A DNA stretch of 64,000 bases from Bordetella genomosp. 4 (GCF_002261185.1 NZ_NEVQ01000012.1:248001-312000); one strand, 5' to 3'. Positions 21,102 through 30,708 are shown, numbered from the stretch's first letter. Notes: generated from the sequence alone by a model not told the origin. Made by a program: numbers and translations.

Positions 21102-22076
21102 ATGAAGTTATTTTTACAGCGCGTGCTGATGCGTGCGTGTATCGCTGTCGTCGGCAGCGCTTGCATCACGACGGCGCTGGCCGCATATCCCGACAAACCC
21201 ATCCGCCTCGTTGTGCCATTTTCACCGGGGGGCGGGACCGATCTGATTGCGCGTACTCTTGCGGCTGGCATGGCAAAGGACCTCGGACAACCTGTCGTCG
21301 TCGAGAACAAACCAGGCGCCGGCACGATGATAGGCACGGACAATGTGGCCCGCAGCGCTCCCGATGGATATAGCGTCGTGGTTGCGTCTTTTGCGCACGC
21401 GGTCAATCCCTCTTTGCAGCCGAAACTCCTGTACGGCAGCAACAAAGCCTTTGCGCCCGTGATGCTCATCGGTCGTGGTCCGAACGTCCTGGTTGTGCGT
21501 CCAGACGGTCCCTACCATTCTGTCAGCGATATTCTGCAGGCGGCAAAGGCGAATCCAGGGAAACTGACATACGCATCGCAAGGTATCGGAACCTCCGCGC
21601 ACCTGGCGGGCGAGATGTTTGCCAACTTGGGGAAAGTCTCGCTCACGCATGTCCCGTATCGTGGCGCGGGACCTGCGCTGACTGATTTATTGGGTGGTCA
21701 GGTCGACATGATGTTTGCCACTGCCGCAGCCGTTTCCGCCTTCATCGACAATGGCAAGCTGCGAGCCATCGGGGTGACGACGGCTGAGCCATCAGCGGCC
21801 TTTAAGGGCGTACCGACGATCGCGTCCACCGTACCGGGATATCAGGTAGAAAGCTGGTACGGCTTGTATGTGCCTGCCGGGACACCCGGTCCCGTCATTG
21901 ATCGATTGAATGCATCGGCCCGTAAAGCTGCCGCGTCGCCTGAATTTGCCAGCAAGATTGAAGAGGAAGGCCTGCAGGTCAGTGCCGGTGCGCCTGCCGA
22001 GTTGGATGCCTATGTCCAGGGCGAAGAGGCTAGATGGGCGCGTGTCGTCAAGGAAAATAACCTCAAACCTGAATAG
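21102..22076 (+). CDS. Bug/TctC family periplasmic solute-binding receptor
   Basis: A 324-residue periplasmic receptor of the tripartite tricarboxylate transporter (Bug) family. The signal peptide runs to about residue 28 (ITTALAAYP), followed by the family motif YPDKPIRLVVPFSPGGGTD, then GAGTMIG, HVPYRGAGPALTDLLGGQVD and VPAGTPGPVIDRLN. I chose ATG 21102, preceded by AAGGAGA; the open frame starts earlier. There are no tctA/tctB membrane genes nearby, as is usual for the expanded Bug families of Alcaligenaceae. Divergence from garD suggests a sugar-acid ligand such as galactarate or glucarate. The stop lies 9 bp from the end of the convergent lacI-type gene. Confidence 0.9.
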   Translation: MKLFLQRVLMRACIAVVGSACITTALAAYPDKPIRLVVPFSPGGGTDLIARTLAAGMAKDLGQPVVVENKPGAGTMIGTDNVARSAPDGYSVVVASFAHAVNPSLQPKLLYGSNKAFAPVMLIGRGPNVLVVRPDGPYHSVSDILQAAKANPGKLTYASQGIGTSAHLAGEMFANLGKVSLTHVPYRGAGPALTDLLGGQVDMMFATAAAVSAFIDNGKLRAIGVTTAEPSAAFKGVPTIASTVPGYQVESWYGLYVPAGTPGPVIDRLNASARKAAASPEFASKIEEEGLQVSAGAPAELDAYVQGEEARWARVVKENNLKPE

Positions 22077-22085
22077 GGATTGTCG

Positions 22086-23129
22086 TTAGCCGCTTTCGCG
22101 TCGGACGAGCCTGAAGCCGACATCCTGAATCGGATTGTCCGGCGCAATGCCTTCGATACGATTGATCAGCATGCTGGCTGTACGGCGTCCGATATCCTCG
22201 TGATCCACCCGTACGGTGGTCAGGGCAGGGGTGACGTTGCAGGCAAAATCGAAATCACCAAACCCCACGACGGCGAGGTCCTCTGGAACGCGCAGTCCGC
22301 GCAATTGCGCTTCCATCAAGGTGCCCAGGGCCACCATGTCAGTGGCCGAGAAAATAGCGTCGACATCGGGGTCGCCCTCTAGCGCCCGAACCAGGCCGCT
22401 GCGTCCGTGGCCGAGCTGGCTGGGCGGTTCGATCACAAATGACGAGCCTTCCTGCAGATGGCGGCCCGCGATACCCAGGCGCAATGCCTCATCGGCAAAA
22501 CCGTGGAACCGTGCCGCCGTACGCGCCTCTGTTGCCGCGATCGAGGCAACACGGCGCCTGCCTTGCTCATGGAAATAGCGCGCAATGGCCACGCCCACGT
22601 CATAGTGAGAGAAACCGACCAGCATATCGATGGGCGTATCGGTCATTTCCCAGGTCTCGACGACAGGGATGCCTGATGCAGCGAGGTGTTGCCGCGCACG
22701 CGGCGATTCCATCAACCCTGTCAGCACAATCCCATCGGGCCGGCGGGCAATCACAGAGTCCAGCACCATGTCGTCGCGGGAGCGGTCATACCCGCGTTCG
22801 CTCAACATCACCTGATAACCGGCCTCGACCAGGATTTCCGTCATCGCGTGCACGGCCAGAAGGAATGCCGAGCCTGAGGCAATGGATGGCACCATCAGTG
22901 CAATCATGCGTGTGCGTTTTGAACGCAGTCCGGCCGCATGCAGATTCGGCACATAGCCGCTGTTGGCGACGGCTTCGAGCACCTGTTTGCGCGTGTCATC
23001 AGATACCAGATGAGGTTGGTTCAAGGCTCGCGACGCCGTCATGACAGAGACTCCCGCCTGGCGTGCGACATCGGTCAGCGTGACGCCGCCACCGCTGCGC
23101 CGTCCGAGACGCGTCGTGGTCTTGCTCAC
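22086..23129 (-). CDS. LacI family transcriptional regulator
   Basis: A roughly 347-residue repressor: N-terminal LacI helix-turn-helix (VTLTDVARQAGVSVMTASRALNQP), hinge (NLHAAGLRSKRTRMIALMVPS) and periplasmic-binding-like effector domain ending FGDFDFACNVTPALTTVRVDHEDIGRRTA. GntR/GalR-type regulators of this class often respond to sugar acids. I start at GTG 23129, which follows AAGGA at good spacing and comes just after the LysR gene stop at 23131; a second GTG at 23156 would overlap that gene. It is therefore likely co-transcribed with, and coupled to, the upstream LysR gene. The palindromes beside garD are candidate targets. Confidence 0.9.
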   Translation of the reverse strand: MSKTTTRLGRRSGGGVTLTDVARQAGVSVMTASRALNQPHLVSDDTRKQVLEAVANSGYVPNLHAAGLRSKRTRMIALMVPSIASGSAFLLAVHAMTEILVEAGYQVMLSERGYDRSRDDMVLDSVIARRPDGIVLTGLMESPRARQHLAASGIPVVETWEMTDTPIDMLVGFSHYDVGVAIARYFHEQGRRRVASIAATEARTAARFHGFADEALRLGIAGRHLQEGSSFVIEPPSQLGHGRSGLVRALEGDPDVDAIFSATDMVALGTLMEAQLRGLRVPEDLAVVGFGDFDFACNVTPALTTVRVDHEDIGRRTASMLINRIEGIAPDNPIQDVGFRLVRRESG

Positions 23130-23130
23130 C

Positions 23131-24060
23131 TTAGAATCCTTGCGAATACTTGTCACGTAAAAACTCCACCAGGCATTTCACCGATTGCGGCACATGCGCG
23201 GACCAGGGGCGCAAGGCATAGAGTTTGCCACCAAAAAAGCCATGTACCCGCCAGTTGGGCAGAACCTCGACCAGCCCATTGGGCGGCGTCGTCACAGCGC
23301 TGAAGTCCGGCAGCATACCTATTCCCACGCCTTCGAGCACGGCTTGACGCAGTACCTCGCTGTTATTTGCCCGAAAATTGGTTCGTATCGGTATCACGAT
23401 GGGCTGCGCCGATTGGCGCCGGCCTTCGCGTACAAACGACCATGTTTCATAGGTGCGATTGCCGAGATAGGTGACGCAGGCGTGGTCGCTCAAGTCGCGC
23501 GGATGCCGCGGTTCGCCGTGAGTCTGCAGGTATTGTGGACTGGCGACCAGCATCGAGCGCGACGAGCAGAGTTCCCACGCGATGTAGGATTCCGGCGGAT
23601 GATCGGTATGGCGGATCGCCAGATCAAAGCCCTCGTGCGCCAGATTCACCAGACGGTCGACCAGCTCCAGGTCGATGCGGACCTCAGGATATTGCCGCAG
23701 AAATGCAGGCAGGACCGGCGCCAGATGTTGCCGACCAAACGCAACAGGCGCTGTCACGCGCACCGTGCCGCGCGGCACATCCGACAAATCCTTTACAGCT
23801 AAAAACCCTGCGCTGATGCGATCAAACGCCGGCGCTGCGTTTTCGACCAGATTGTGTCCTGCTTCGGTCAACATGACATGCCGCGTCGTGCGGCGCACCA
23901 GCGGCAGACCGACGGCTTTTTCCAGCGCATTGATGCGCGTACTCACCGAGGCCTTTGAGACGCCCAGGCGTTTGGCCGTCTGGGTAAAGCTGCGCGTTTC
24001 CGCCAGCGCGGTCAATAGATAAATATCCGCCACGAGCGGCGCAATCTGATCAGTGGCCAT
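23131..24060 (-). CDS. LysR family transcriptional regulator
   Basis: A 309-residue LysR regulator. The winged helix-turn-helix is near the N-terminus (YLLTALAETRSFTQTAKRLGVSKASVSTRINALEKAVGLPL), followed by an effector domain with VRVTAPVAFGRQHLAPVLPAFLRQYPEVRIDLELVD, of the CrgA/DmlR-like subgroup. It diverges from the MmsA-type dehydrogenase across 129 bp and so is the probable regulator of that gene. The lacI-type gene follows with a 1-bp gap, suggesting a two-regulator transcript. Confidence 0.92.
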   Translation of the reverse strand: MATDQIAPLVADIYLLTALAETRSFTQTAKRLGVSKASVSTRINALEKAVGLPLVRRTTRHVMLTEAGHNLVENAAPAFDRISAGFLAVKDLSDVPRGTVRVTAPVAFGRQHLAPVLPAFLRQYPEVRIDLELVDRLVNLAHEGFDLAIRHTDHPPESYIAWELCSSRSMLVASPQYLQTHGEPRHPRDLSDHACVTYLGNRTYETWSFVREGRRQSAQPIVIPIRTNFRANNSEVLRQAVLEGVGIGMLPDFSAVTTPPNGLVEVLPNWRVHGFFGGKLYALRPWSAHVPQSVKCLVEFLRDKYSQGF

Positions 24061-24189
24061 TGTGATGATTCCCGGGCTGACGATTGTTCATTTTATCAAA
24101 CACTGATGTCGCAAAAACGGTCTTCTCGCGCACCGGATGCAGCCGTAGACTGAGCCTGTTTTCCGATCAACTCCATCTGGATACCGCCT

Positions 24190-25722
24190 GTGACTACCGC
24201 ATCCTCCAACGCTTCCACGTCCCTGATTGGTCACTGGATCGACGGCCATCGTGTCGATCCGCAATCTCCCAAAACCCGCGACGTTTTCAATCCCGCGCTG
24301 GGACAGGTTTCGGCGCGTGTCGCATTGGCCGAGCCGACAGATGTCCAGGCCGCCGTGGCATCTGCCCGCAAGGCGTTTCCCGCCTGGGCCGCCACGCCGC
24401 CGCTGCGCCGTGCACGAGTGCTGTTCCGTTTTCTTGAGTTGCTGCATCGTCACCAGGACGATCTGGCCCGCATCATTACCTCCGAGCATGGCAAAGTTTT
24501 CAGCGATGCCCAAGGCGAAGTCGCCCGCGGCATCGACATTGTCGAGTTCGCCTGCGGCGCGCCGCAGTTGCTGAAAACCGACTTCACCGAACAAGTGTCG
24601 GCCGGCATGGATAACTGGACCTTGCGCCAGCCGCTGGGTGTGGTGGCCGGCATCACGCCGTTCAACTTCCCGGTGATGGTGCCCATGTGGATGTTCCCCA
24701 TGGCGTTGGCCACCGGCAATACCTTCATCCTGAAGCCGAGCCCCATTGATCCCAGCGCATCGTTGTTCATCGCCGATCTGCTCAAGCAGGCCGGCTTGCC
24801 CGATGGGGTTTTCAACGTCGTGCAGGGCGATCATCATGCTGTGCAGGCCTTGATCGAAGACCCCGACGTCAAGGCGATCTCATTTGTGGGCTCGACACCG
24901 GTGGCGCAACAGATCTACGAAGCGGGCGCCCGCCACGGCAAGCGCGTACAAGCCTTGGGCGGCGCCAAGAACCACATGGTGATCATGCCCGATGCCGACC
25001 TGGACCAAGCCGTCGACGCCTTGATGGGCGCTGCCTACGGCTCGGCGGGCGAACGCTGCATGGCGATCTCTGTTGCCGTCTTGGTTGGCTCCGCCGCGGA
25101 TCAAGTCGTGCCGCGCATTGCCGAGCGCTTGAAGCAACTGAAAGTACTGAACGGCACGAACCCCCAGGCTGAAATGGGCCCCATCGTGACAGCGGAAGCG
25201 CGTCAACGCATCGCCGGCTATATCGATATCGGCATCAACGAAGGCGCGACGCTGTTGGCCGATGGCCGCGAGTTCAAGGGCGCTCAGGCTGGCGAGGGCT
25301 GCGACAACGGCTTCTGGCTGGGCGGTACGCTGTTCGACAACGTCACCCCTGACATGCGTATCTACAAAGAAGAAATCTTCGGCCCCGTGCTGTCATGCGT
25401 GCGTGTGCCCGATTTCGCTTCCGCGGTGCAATTGATCAACAGCCACGAGTTCGCCAACGGTGTCAGCTGCTTTACGCGTGATGGCAACGTCGCGCGTGAG
25501 TTCGGCCGCCAGATCGAAGTCGGCATGGTGGGTGTGAATGTGCCGATTCCGGTGCCGGCGGCATGGCATGGTTTTGGTGGCTGGAAGCGTTCCTTGTTTG
25601 GCGACATGCATGCGTACGGTGAAGAGGGCGTGCGCTTTTACACCCGTCAAAAGAGCATCATGCAGCGTTGGCCCGAGAGCATCGGCAAAGGCGCGGAATT
25701 CGCCATGCCGACGATACGTTAA
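24190..25722 (+). CDS. mmsA: Methylmalonate-semialdehyde dehydrogenase (CoA-acylating) family
   Basis: A 510-residue NAD-dependent aldehyde dehydrogenase. The catalytic cysteine is Cys290 in [11 protein letters not shown], the oxyanion asparagine is in [10 protein letters not shown], and the cofactor segments are KPSPIDP and [14 protein letters not shown]. The GERCMA motif and the C-terminal FTRDGN...[17 protein letters not shown] are typical of MmsA, which converts methylmalonate or malonate semialdehyde and CoA into propionyl- or acetyl-CoA. The start is GTG 24190, with a weak ribosome site. A nearby 3-hydroxyisobutyrate-dehydrogenase-like gene (35.6 kb) could feed it, but they are 10 kb apart. 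A role in sugar-acid semialdehyde oxidation is an alternative given the neighbours. Confidence 0.88.
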   Translation: MTTASSNASTSLIGHWIDGHRVDPQSPKTRDVFNPALGQVSARVALAEPTDVQAAVASARKAFPAWAATPPLRRARVLFRFLELLHRHQDDLARIITSEHGKVFSDAQGEVARGIDIVEFACGAPQLLKTDFTEQVSAGMDNWTLRQPLGVVAGITPFNFPVMVPMWMFPMALATGNTFILKPSPIDPSASLFIADLLKQAGLPDGVFNVVQGDHHAVQALIEDPDVKAISFVGSTPVAQQIYEAGARHGKRVQALGGAKNHMVIMPDADLDQAVDALMGAAYGSAGERCMAISVAVLVGSAADQVVPRIAERLKQLKVLNGTNPQAEMGPIVTAEARQRIAGYIDIGINEGATLLADGREFKGAQAGEGCDNGFWLGGTLFDNVTPDMRIYKEEIFGPVLSCVRVPDFASAVQLINSHEFANGVSCFTRDGNVAREFGRQIEVGMVGVNVPIPVPAAWHGFGGWKRSLFGDMHAYGEEGVRFYTRQKSIMQRWPESIGKGAEFAMPTIR

Positions 25723-25797
25723 ACGTCATCAGCGGCCGCGTGATTCTGTAGGGCGGCCGTTAAGATCGACATGCGCAGCCTCGTTGCCGTGCAGTTT

Positions 25798-26523
25798 TTA
25801 AGCCCCGGAGGAGTCATTCCCTCCGGGGTTTCGCACATTATCGATACCAAATAATCGTGTCATTCCGCCGCGCAGATGATCGACCATTGCCGTGCGCGCT
25901 GCCTCTGCATTACCTGCTTTGATCGCCTCGCCTATGGCGCGATGTTCATTACGCACATCCACAGCCCGTCTGACCATCGGCAGCGGCGACAGCTCGCGGA
26001 TTAGTTTGATGGAAACTCGAGTCTGTTCGGCGAGCGCGGCCATCGTCATGCTGAAAAACCGATTGCCGCTGGCCGCCGCGATGGCGCCATGAAAGGCGAT
26101 GTCTTCTTCGATGCCCAGTTCACCGCGCGACCAAGCAGATTCCAGCAGGCGTTGGCGCCGTTCGATTTCCGCGAGCATCTGCGCGTCGGTGCATCGAGCT
26201 GCCTCAGCAGCGCTTTCACCCTCGATCAGACAGCGAAACTCCAAAAAGCTGCGCACATCCGGAATGCTGTGCAACGGGCCGAACGTCGTGCTTTGCAGGG
26301 CAGGTGGCTTGCCCACAAAATTTCCCGAGCCGCGCCGGGCATAGACCCATCCCTCTGAACGTAATCGGGCGAGGGCCTGGCGCAGGACCGGACGCGAGAC
26401 GCCCAGCTTGCGCGCCAGTTCGTCTTCGCTGGGGAGCTTGCCGTCCGGCTCCTGTTTGTCGATGATTTCCAGCACCTGCTTGTAGGCGAAATCGCTCAGC
26501 GGGGAAATGGCCATTGCTGTCAT
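25798..26523 (-). CDS. GntR family (FadR/FCD subgroup) regulator
   Basis: A 241-residue regulator. The N-terminal winged helix has LPSEDELARKLGVSRPVLRQALARLRSEGWV, and the C-terminal all-helical FCD effector domain includes FLEFRCLIEGESAAEAA, DIAFHGAIAAASGN and the metal-binding histidine region AIGEAIKAGNAEAARTAMVDHL. FCD-type regulators commonly bind sugar acids or other carboxylates. It diverges from the enolase-superfamily dehydratase and Bug receptor genes across 174 bp and so likely controls them. Its 3' end contains the hairpin noted separately. Confidence 0.92.
   Translation of the reverse strand: MTAMAISPLSDFAYKQVLEIIDKQEPDGKLPSEDELARKLGVSRPVLRQALARLRSEGWVYARRGSGNFVGKPPALQSTTFGPLHSIPDVRSFLEFRCLIEGESAAEAARCTDAQMLAEIERRQRLLESAWSRGELGIEEDIAFHGAIAAASGNRFFSMTMAALAEQTRVSIKLIRELSPLPMVRRAVDVRNEHRAIGEAIKAGNAEAARTAMVDHLRGGMTRLFGIDNVRNPGGNDSSGA
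25803..25828. terminator. Hairpin overlapping the 3' end of the gntR-type gene
   Basis: A 9-bp stem CCCCGGAGG / CCTCCGGGG with an 8-nt loop. It is embedded in the last codons of the leftward GntR gene and lies 80 bp after mmsA. Read rightward it is followed by only TTT, so it is a weak terminator for mmsA; T residues on the other side give some bidirectional potential. Confidence 0.45.
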
Positions 26524-26540
26524 CCATGATCTGTAAATCG

Positions 26541-26564
26541 ATACTGCAGAAGTAGTAATACTGC
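26541..26564. promoter_or_regulatory. Candidate GntR operator in the divergent region
   Basis: ATACTGC occurs at 26541-26547 and again at 26558-26564; the interval contains AGTA-GTAA-TACT, a short dyad. It lies directly upstream of the GntR gene start (26523), the usual place for an autoregulatory operator. Confidence 0.35.
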
Positions 26565-26697
26565 TTTGTCATTTTATTGACAAGATAACCGTCGACCACG
26601 AGCATGACAAGTCGCGCACGGATCGATGTGATTCGGACCCGATCCCGGCGACAACCGATTCCCCTTTCCTTTCCACAGACAAGAGCAGATCAACGGC

Positions 26698-27906
26698 ATG
26701 GCAACCATCACGGCGTTACGCAGTATTCGCATCAACGAACGTCCCAATCTGATTTGGGTGGAAATCGAAACCGACGAGGGTCTCATTGGCCTGGGCGAGT
26801 CATTCCGGGGGGCGCAGGCAGTCGAGGCCGTCCTTCACGAGACCGTTGCTCCCTGGCTGCTGGGCCGCGATGCACGGCATATCGAAGCTGTCTCGCAGCA
26901 ACTCATGAACCCGTACCTGGGATTTCACAGCGCCAGCGCCGAGGTTCGTGCAGCGAGTGCCGTCGATATCGCATTGTGGGACTTGGCCGGCCAGCGCCAA
27001 GGCGTGCCGACCTACATCGCCATGGGCGGGGGCGTGCGCGATCGTATCCGTGCCTACAACACCTGCGCGGGCTACGCCTACAACACGGGGGGCGTAGCAC
27101 GACGCAGCACTGACGGCACTGAGCTTTCTGCCGGGCCGTACGACGACCAGATCGCTTTCATGCGCGACGCGGGAACTCTGGCGCAAAGCCTGTTGGACGA
27201 AGGTTACTCCGCGATGAAAATCTGGCCGTTCGACGCCTATGCCGCTGCTACCGGCGGGCATTTGATCAGCGCACAAGACTTGAAGCGCGGCCTCGAGCCC
27301 TTTAAAAAAGTTCGCGAGGCCGTGGGTGACCGCATTGAGATCATGTGCGAACTGCACAGCCTTTGGGGCGCCAATGCCGCCTTGCGTATTTGCCGCGCGC
27401 TAGAGGACTACGGCGTCTTCTGGGCCGAAGATCCCATCAGCAAAATGGACGATGCGCAGGCGCTCGCCGACCTGCGCCGTCAGACCAGCGTGCCGATTTG
27501 CGGCAGCGAAACGCTGGCCGGTACCGTGCCATTCCGTGATTTGCTCGCCAAAGACGCTTTGGACATCGTGATGCTGGACTTGGCGTGGTGCGGCGGCCTC
27601 ACCGAGGGGCGCAAGATCGCTGCGTTGGCCCAGGCCTACGCACGGCCCTTGGCGCCGCACGATTGCACTGGCCCTGTCACGCTGATCGCCGGCCTGCATC
27701 TGGCCATGCATGCGCCTACGGCGATTTTCCAGGAAGTTGTGCGCGCCACGCTGAGCACCTGGTATCGCGACCTGGTGACGCATTTACCTATCGTCGATAA
27801 CGGCATGGTGCTCGCGCCCAGCGCGCCCGGGCTAGGGACGGCTTTGAATCCTGCTATCAAAACCAGACAAGACGCCGTCGTGCGCGAGAGCGCGGCGCAG
27901 TCGTGA
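26698..27906 (+). CDS. Mandelate racemase / muconate lactonizing enzyme family sugar-acid dehydratase
   Basis: A 402-residue enolase-superfamily enzyme with an N-terminal capping domain and a TIM barrel. Metal ligands are visible in MCELHSL, FWAEDPI and CGSETLAG. The barrel also has AMKIWPFDAYA on the second strand and the general base region LAPHDCTGPVTL, where His is expected to abstract the proton. The MKIWPFD variant and ELHS segment match the galactonate-dehydratase-like group, so dehydration of an aldonic or aldaric acid is the best inference. The substrate is unproven. A Bug receptor follows after 109 bp, and a divergent GntR regulator precedes it. Confidence 0.87.
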   Translation: MATITALRSIRINERPNLIWVEIETDEGLIGLGESFRGAQAVEAVLHETVAPWLLGRDARHIEAVSQQLMNPYLGFHSASAEVRAASAVDIALWDLAGQRQGVPTYIAMGGGVRDRIRAYNTCAGYAYNTGGVARRSTDGTELSAGPYDDQIAFMRDAGTLAQSLLDEGYSAMKIWPFDAYAAATGGHLISAQDLKRGLEPFKKVREAVGDRIEIMCELHSLWGANAALRICRALEDYGVFWAEDPISKMDDAQALADLRRQTSVPICGSETLAGTVPFRDLLAKDALDIVMLDLAWCGGLTEGRKIAALAQAYARPLAPHDCTGPVTLIAGLHLAMHAPTAIFQEVVRATLSTWYRDLVTHLPIVDNGMVLAPSAPGLGTALNPAIKTRQDAVVRESAAQS

Positions 27907-28015
27907 CGTAAACCGCTCGCCAAACAACGACATCACCACATTCGCACACATATCGACAAATAAGCGATGCCGCCATCCGCGCGGCCGCTCAATGCTTACA
28001 TCGAGGAGACAAACA

Positions 28016-28981
28016 ATGAAAAAACTATTGGCCACCGTGATGCTGTCATGCGCCGCGTTCACCGCAGCGGCTCAAACGCCATGGCCCAAAGAAAAGCCTG
28101 TGCAAGTCGTCGTGCCGTTCCCGGCGGGCGGCGCCACCGATACGCTCGGCCGGATGATGGCAGAGCAACTGCAGCGCCGCTTGGACCAATCGTTCGTGGT
28201 GTACAACCGGCCTGGCGCCACGGGCACTATCGGCGGGGGTCAAGTCGCGCGTGAAAAACCCGATGGCTATACGCTGATGTTTTCCTCGCTGGGCACATAC
28301 GTTATTGCGCCGCACCTGATCAAATCCACGCCTTATGACGCTCTCAAGGATTTCGATTACATCACCGTCGCCGTACAGACGCCCAATGTCCTCGTCACGC
28401 CGCCCAGCAAATCGGCGCGCACAGTACAAGACGTGATCGCCGAATTGAAAGCCAAACCTGGACAGGTCAGTTTCGCCAATTCGGGGTATGGCGCTTCGGA
28501 TCATTTATCCGCTGAGGTCTTTCTGCAGCAAACCCATACCGAGGGCATGCACGTGGCTTACAAAGGCGGTGCTCCTGCCATCAACGATCTGATGGGCGCT
28601 CAAGTCGATTACTCATTCCAGAACGTGAACTCCGTATTGCAGCACATCCGTGCCGGCAAATTGAGAGCCATCGCTGTCACCGGCGAAAAGCGTTCAGCCG
28701 TACTGCCCGACGTGCCTACGCTGACTGAAGCCGGCGTACCGAATGTCGTAATTTATTCATGGCAAGGCTTATCGGCCCCCAAAGGCTTGCCGGCCGATGT
28801 CAAAGCCAAACTCGCCGAGACTGCGATCGCCAGTTTTAAAGACCCCGAAGTCGCTCATAAACTCGAAGAGCAGGGGTTGGAAATCGTCGCCAATACGCCC
28901 GAGGAGTTCACTGCTTTTCAGGCGCAGGAATTCAAACGTTGGAAAGATCTGATCGAAGAGCGCGGCATCACGATCGAATAG
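28016..28981 (+). CDS. Bug/TctC family periplasmic receptor
   Basis: A 321-residue receptor with a signal peptide ending near AFTAAAQT, then WPKEKPVQVVVPFPAGGATD, RPGATGTIGGGQVA, VAYKGGAPAINDLMGAQVD and LSAPKGLPADVKAKL, all family motifs. ATG 28016 follows GAGGAGAC at 8 nt. It is downstream of the dehydratase gene and likely in the same transcript, so the ligand is probably the dehydratase substrate. No TctAB genes are present. Confidence 0.9.
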   Translation: MKKLLATVMLSCAAFTAAAQTPWPKEKPVQVVVPFPAGGATDTLGRMMAEQLQRRLDQSFVVYNRPGATGTIGGGQVAREKPDGYTLMFSSLGTYVIAPHLIKSTPYDALKDFDYITVAVQTPNVLVTPPSKSARTVQDVIAELKAKPGQVSFANSGYGASDHLSAEVFLQQTHTEGMHVAYKGGAPAINDLMGAQVDYSFQNVNSVLQHIRAGKLRAIAVTGEKRSAVLPDVPTLTEAGVPNVVIYSWQGLSAPKGLPADVKAKLAETAIASFKDPEVAHKLEEQGLEIVANTPEEFTAFQAQEFKRWKDLIEERGITIE

Positions 28982-29220
28982 GCCGCGGGCCTAACGTTCA
29001 ATGGGCGACGGGTGCAGCTTGCGCCCATTCCCTTTTCGCGCGGGTGCGCACGTGCGCCGGGCGCCGGCCAACGGTAGACCCAGGCGTCGCGCAAGTGCTT
29101 CATCTCAAGAGTGAACGAAAAAGTCCGTTCGTATAAGTCAGTCTAGTCACCATCACGGCAACTCGTCACCATGTTAGGGATGCGCTTCTTTTTGGAGCGC
29201 TCCTTGATTTCAGGAAAAGC

Positions 29221-29643
29221 ATGGTTCGAGGTTTATGTGCTGGCGTGCTGTCACTGTGTCTCGCAGGGTGTATGACATGGCCAGATAATGCGCCCGGCTG
29301 GCCACGTGATGGTGCCCCCGTGGCTGACTACGATTTCAACTGGCAGTTGTCCGGCGATCCCATGGTCGCACCGTTGCAGGTGTTCAGCGGAGCGGGGCGT
29401 ATCTGGCTGCAATTCGCGCCAGGTCGTACGCCTCCGGCGTTATTCGCGCAAACACCCGCCGGGCTGCAGCCGCTGCCGTATCAACGGCAGGATCCCTACG
29501 TCATCGTCGACGGCATGTGGCCCGTATTGATTGTGCGCGGCGGGCATCAGGTGGCGCGAGTAGAAAAGCATATAAAACATATGCCGTACGTCTCTGACGT
29601 TGATGACTCCAGTCGTGACATGGGGCCGGGGAGCGACCAGTGA
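29221..29643 (+). CDS. Small lipoprotein with VirB9/TrbG-like C-terminal fold signature
   Basis: A 140-residue predicted lipoprotein. The signal peptide ends in a lipobox, LCLAGC (Cys17), and AGGAAAAGC precedes the ATG. The body reads PLQVFSGAGRIWLQFAPGR, then PPALFAQTPAGLQPLP and YVIVDGMWPVLIVRGG; this pattern (variable-F-D-G-R-x-x-x-Q-F, P-A-L-F, Y-x-V-D) resembles the C-terminal domain of VirB9/TrbG of type IV secretion systems. No other secretion genes are nearby, so it is an orphan. I treat the VirB9 resemblance as a suggestion, not an assignment. It converges on a LysR gene 66 bp away. Confidence 0.7.
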   Translation: MVRGLCAGVLSLCLAGCMTWPDNAPGWPRDGAPVADYDFNWQLSGDPMVAPLQVFSGAGRIWLQFAPGRTPPALFAQTPAGLQPLPYQRQDPYVIVDGMWPVLIVRGGHQVARVEKHIKHMPYVSDVDDSSRDMGPGSDQ

Positions 29644-29709
29644 GAGGAAGTCGGAGCATACCTCATGCATGACATGCGATTTGACCTGACGGCAAACGGA
29701 ACGCGACGC

Positions 29710-30708
29710 TCAGAAATCCGTCTGCCGCCCCGGATGTATAGCCCTGCGCGGCATACCGCTCGATGCAAGGCGCACCGCTTCCAGGAAACGCCGATGCGAT
29801 TCGCTATTGCCTACATCATTGCGAACAATCGCCGCCACTGGCGGCAGGTTCCATTCGATGGTGTACGGCACAATCGCCACACCCGCGATATGCACGAGTT
29901 CGGTGGCAATATCCGCCGGCAATAGCGACACGGCGCGCTCGGACGAGGCGATGATTTCACCGATGAGCTTTGCCGAATAGCCCTCAGTGATTGGCACGGG
30001 CGGCGCAATGCCGGCCTGGATGAACAGGCTGGCGACTTGCTCGCGCAGCGCGGTGTTCGGTTCTCCCAGTACCCAATCCAGTTCGGCCAGTTGCGCCCAG
30101 GATAGCGGCACTCGCCCCAATTGCGCTGCCAGTTGTCTGCTGCTGATGAGTCTGGCCTGTTGGTGATAGAGCGGTTCGAACCCCAGTCCTTGCAGATCCA
30201 ATTGGGGGCTCGCCCGGGCAATGACTACATCCAATTCATGATCGCGCAGCGCGCGCAGCAGGCTCTCGCTGGTGCCGTCATGAATGCGCACAGCCAACCG
30301 CTGAGTGCCGGTCTGCACCGCACAGACGGCATCGGCGATCAGCCGCCCCGAAACATACGGCGTCACGCCCACGTGCAGGCGTGCGGCCAGGCCGACGCTG
30401 GACGCCTCCATATCCCGCACCAGGTGCCCCAGGTCTTGCAAGATCGCCTGGGCCCGGGCCGCCACGACACGCCCCATGTCCGTCGGGGCCATCCCGCGCG
30501 CCGTCCGCGCGAACAATGGGGCGCCAAACATGGACTCCAATTCCGACAAGGTATTGGTCACCGCAGGCTGGCTGGTCGCCATTTGCTCGGCGACCCGCGT
30601 CAGCGAGCCGAGCTGGTGAACCTGCACGATCAACTGCAGATGACGCATTTTGAGCCGGGAAATCAGCCGGCGGACGACATCATCGGAGGAAAAAACGGAT
30701 TCGGGCAT
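29710..30708 (-). CDS. LysR family transcriptional regulator
   Basis: A 332-residue LysR regulator. The helix-turn-helix region is LQLIVQVHQLGSLTRVAEQMATSQPAVTNTLSELESMFGAPLF, and the effector domain includes LHVGVTPYVSGRLIADAV and VIARASPQLDLQG. This resembles the GbpR/CbbR-like subgroup of aromatic or sugar regulators. It diverges from maeB across 124 bp of AT-rich sequence and may regulate it, although maeB in this group is often unlinked to a dedicated regulator. Confidence 0.9.
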   Translation of the reverse strand: MPESVFSSDDVVRRLISRLKMRHLQLIVQVHQLGSLTRVAEQMATSQPAVTNTLSELESMFGAPLFARTARGMAPTDMGRVVAARAQAILQDLGHLVRDMEASSVGLAARLHVGVTPYVSGRLIADAVCAVQTGTQRLAVRIHDGTSESLLRALRDHELDVVIARASPQLDLQGLGFEPLYHQQARLISSRQLAAQLGRVPLSWAQLAELDWVLGEPNTALREQVASLFIQAGIAPPVPITEGYSAKLIGEIIASSERAVSLLPADIATELVHIAGVAIVPYTIEWNLPPVAAIVRNDVGNSESHRRFLEAVRLASSGMPRRAIHPGRQTDF

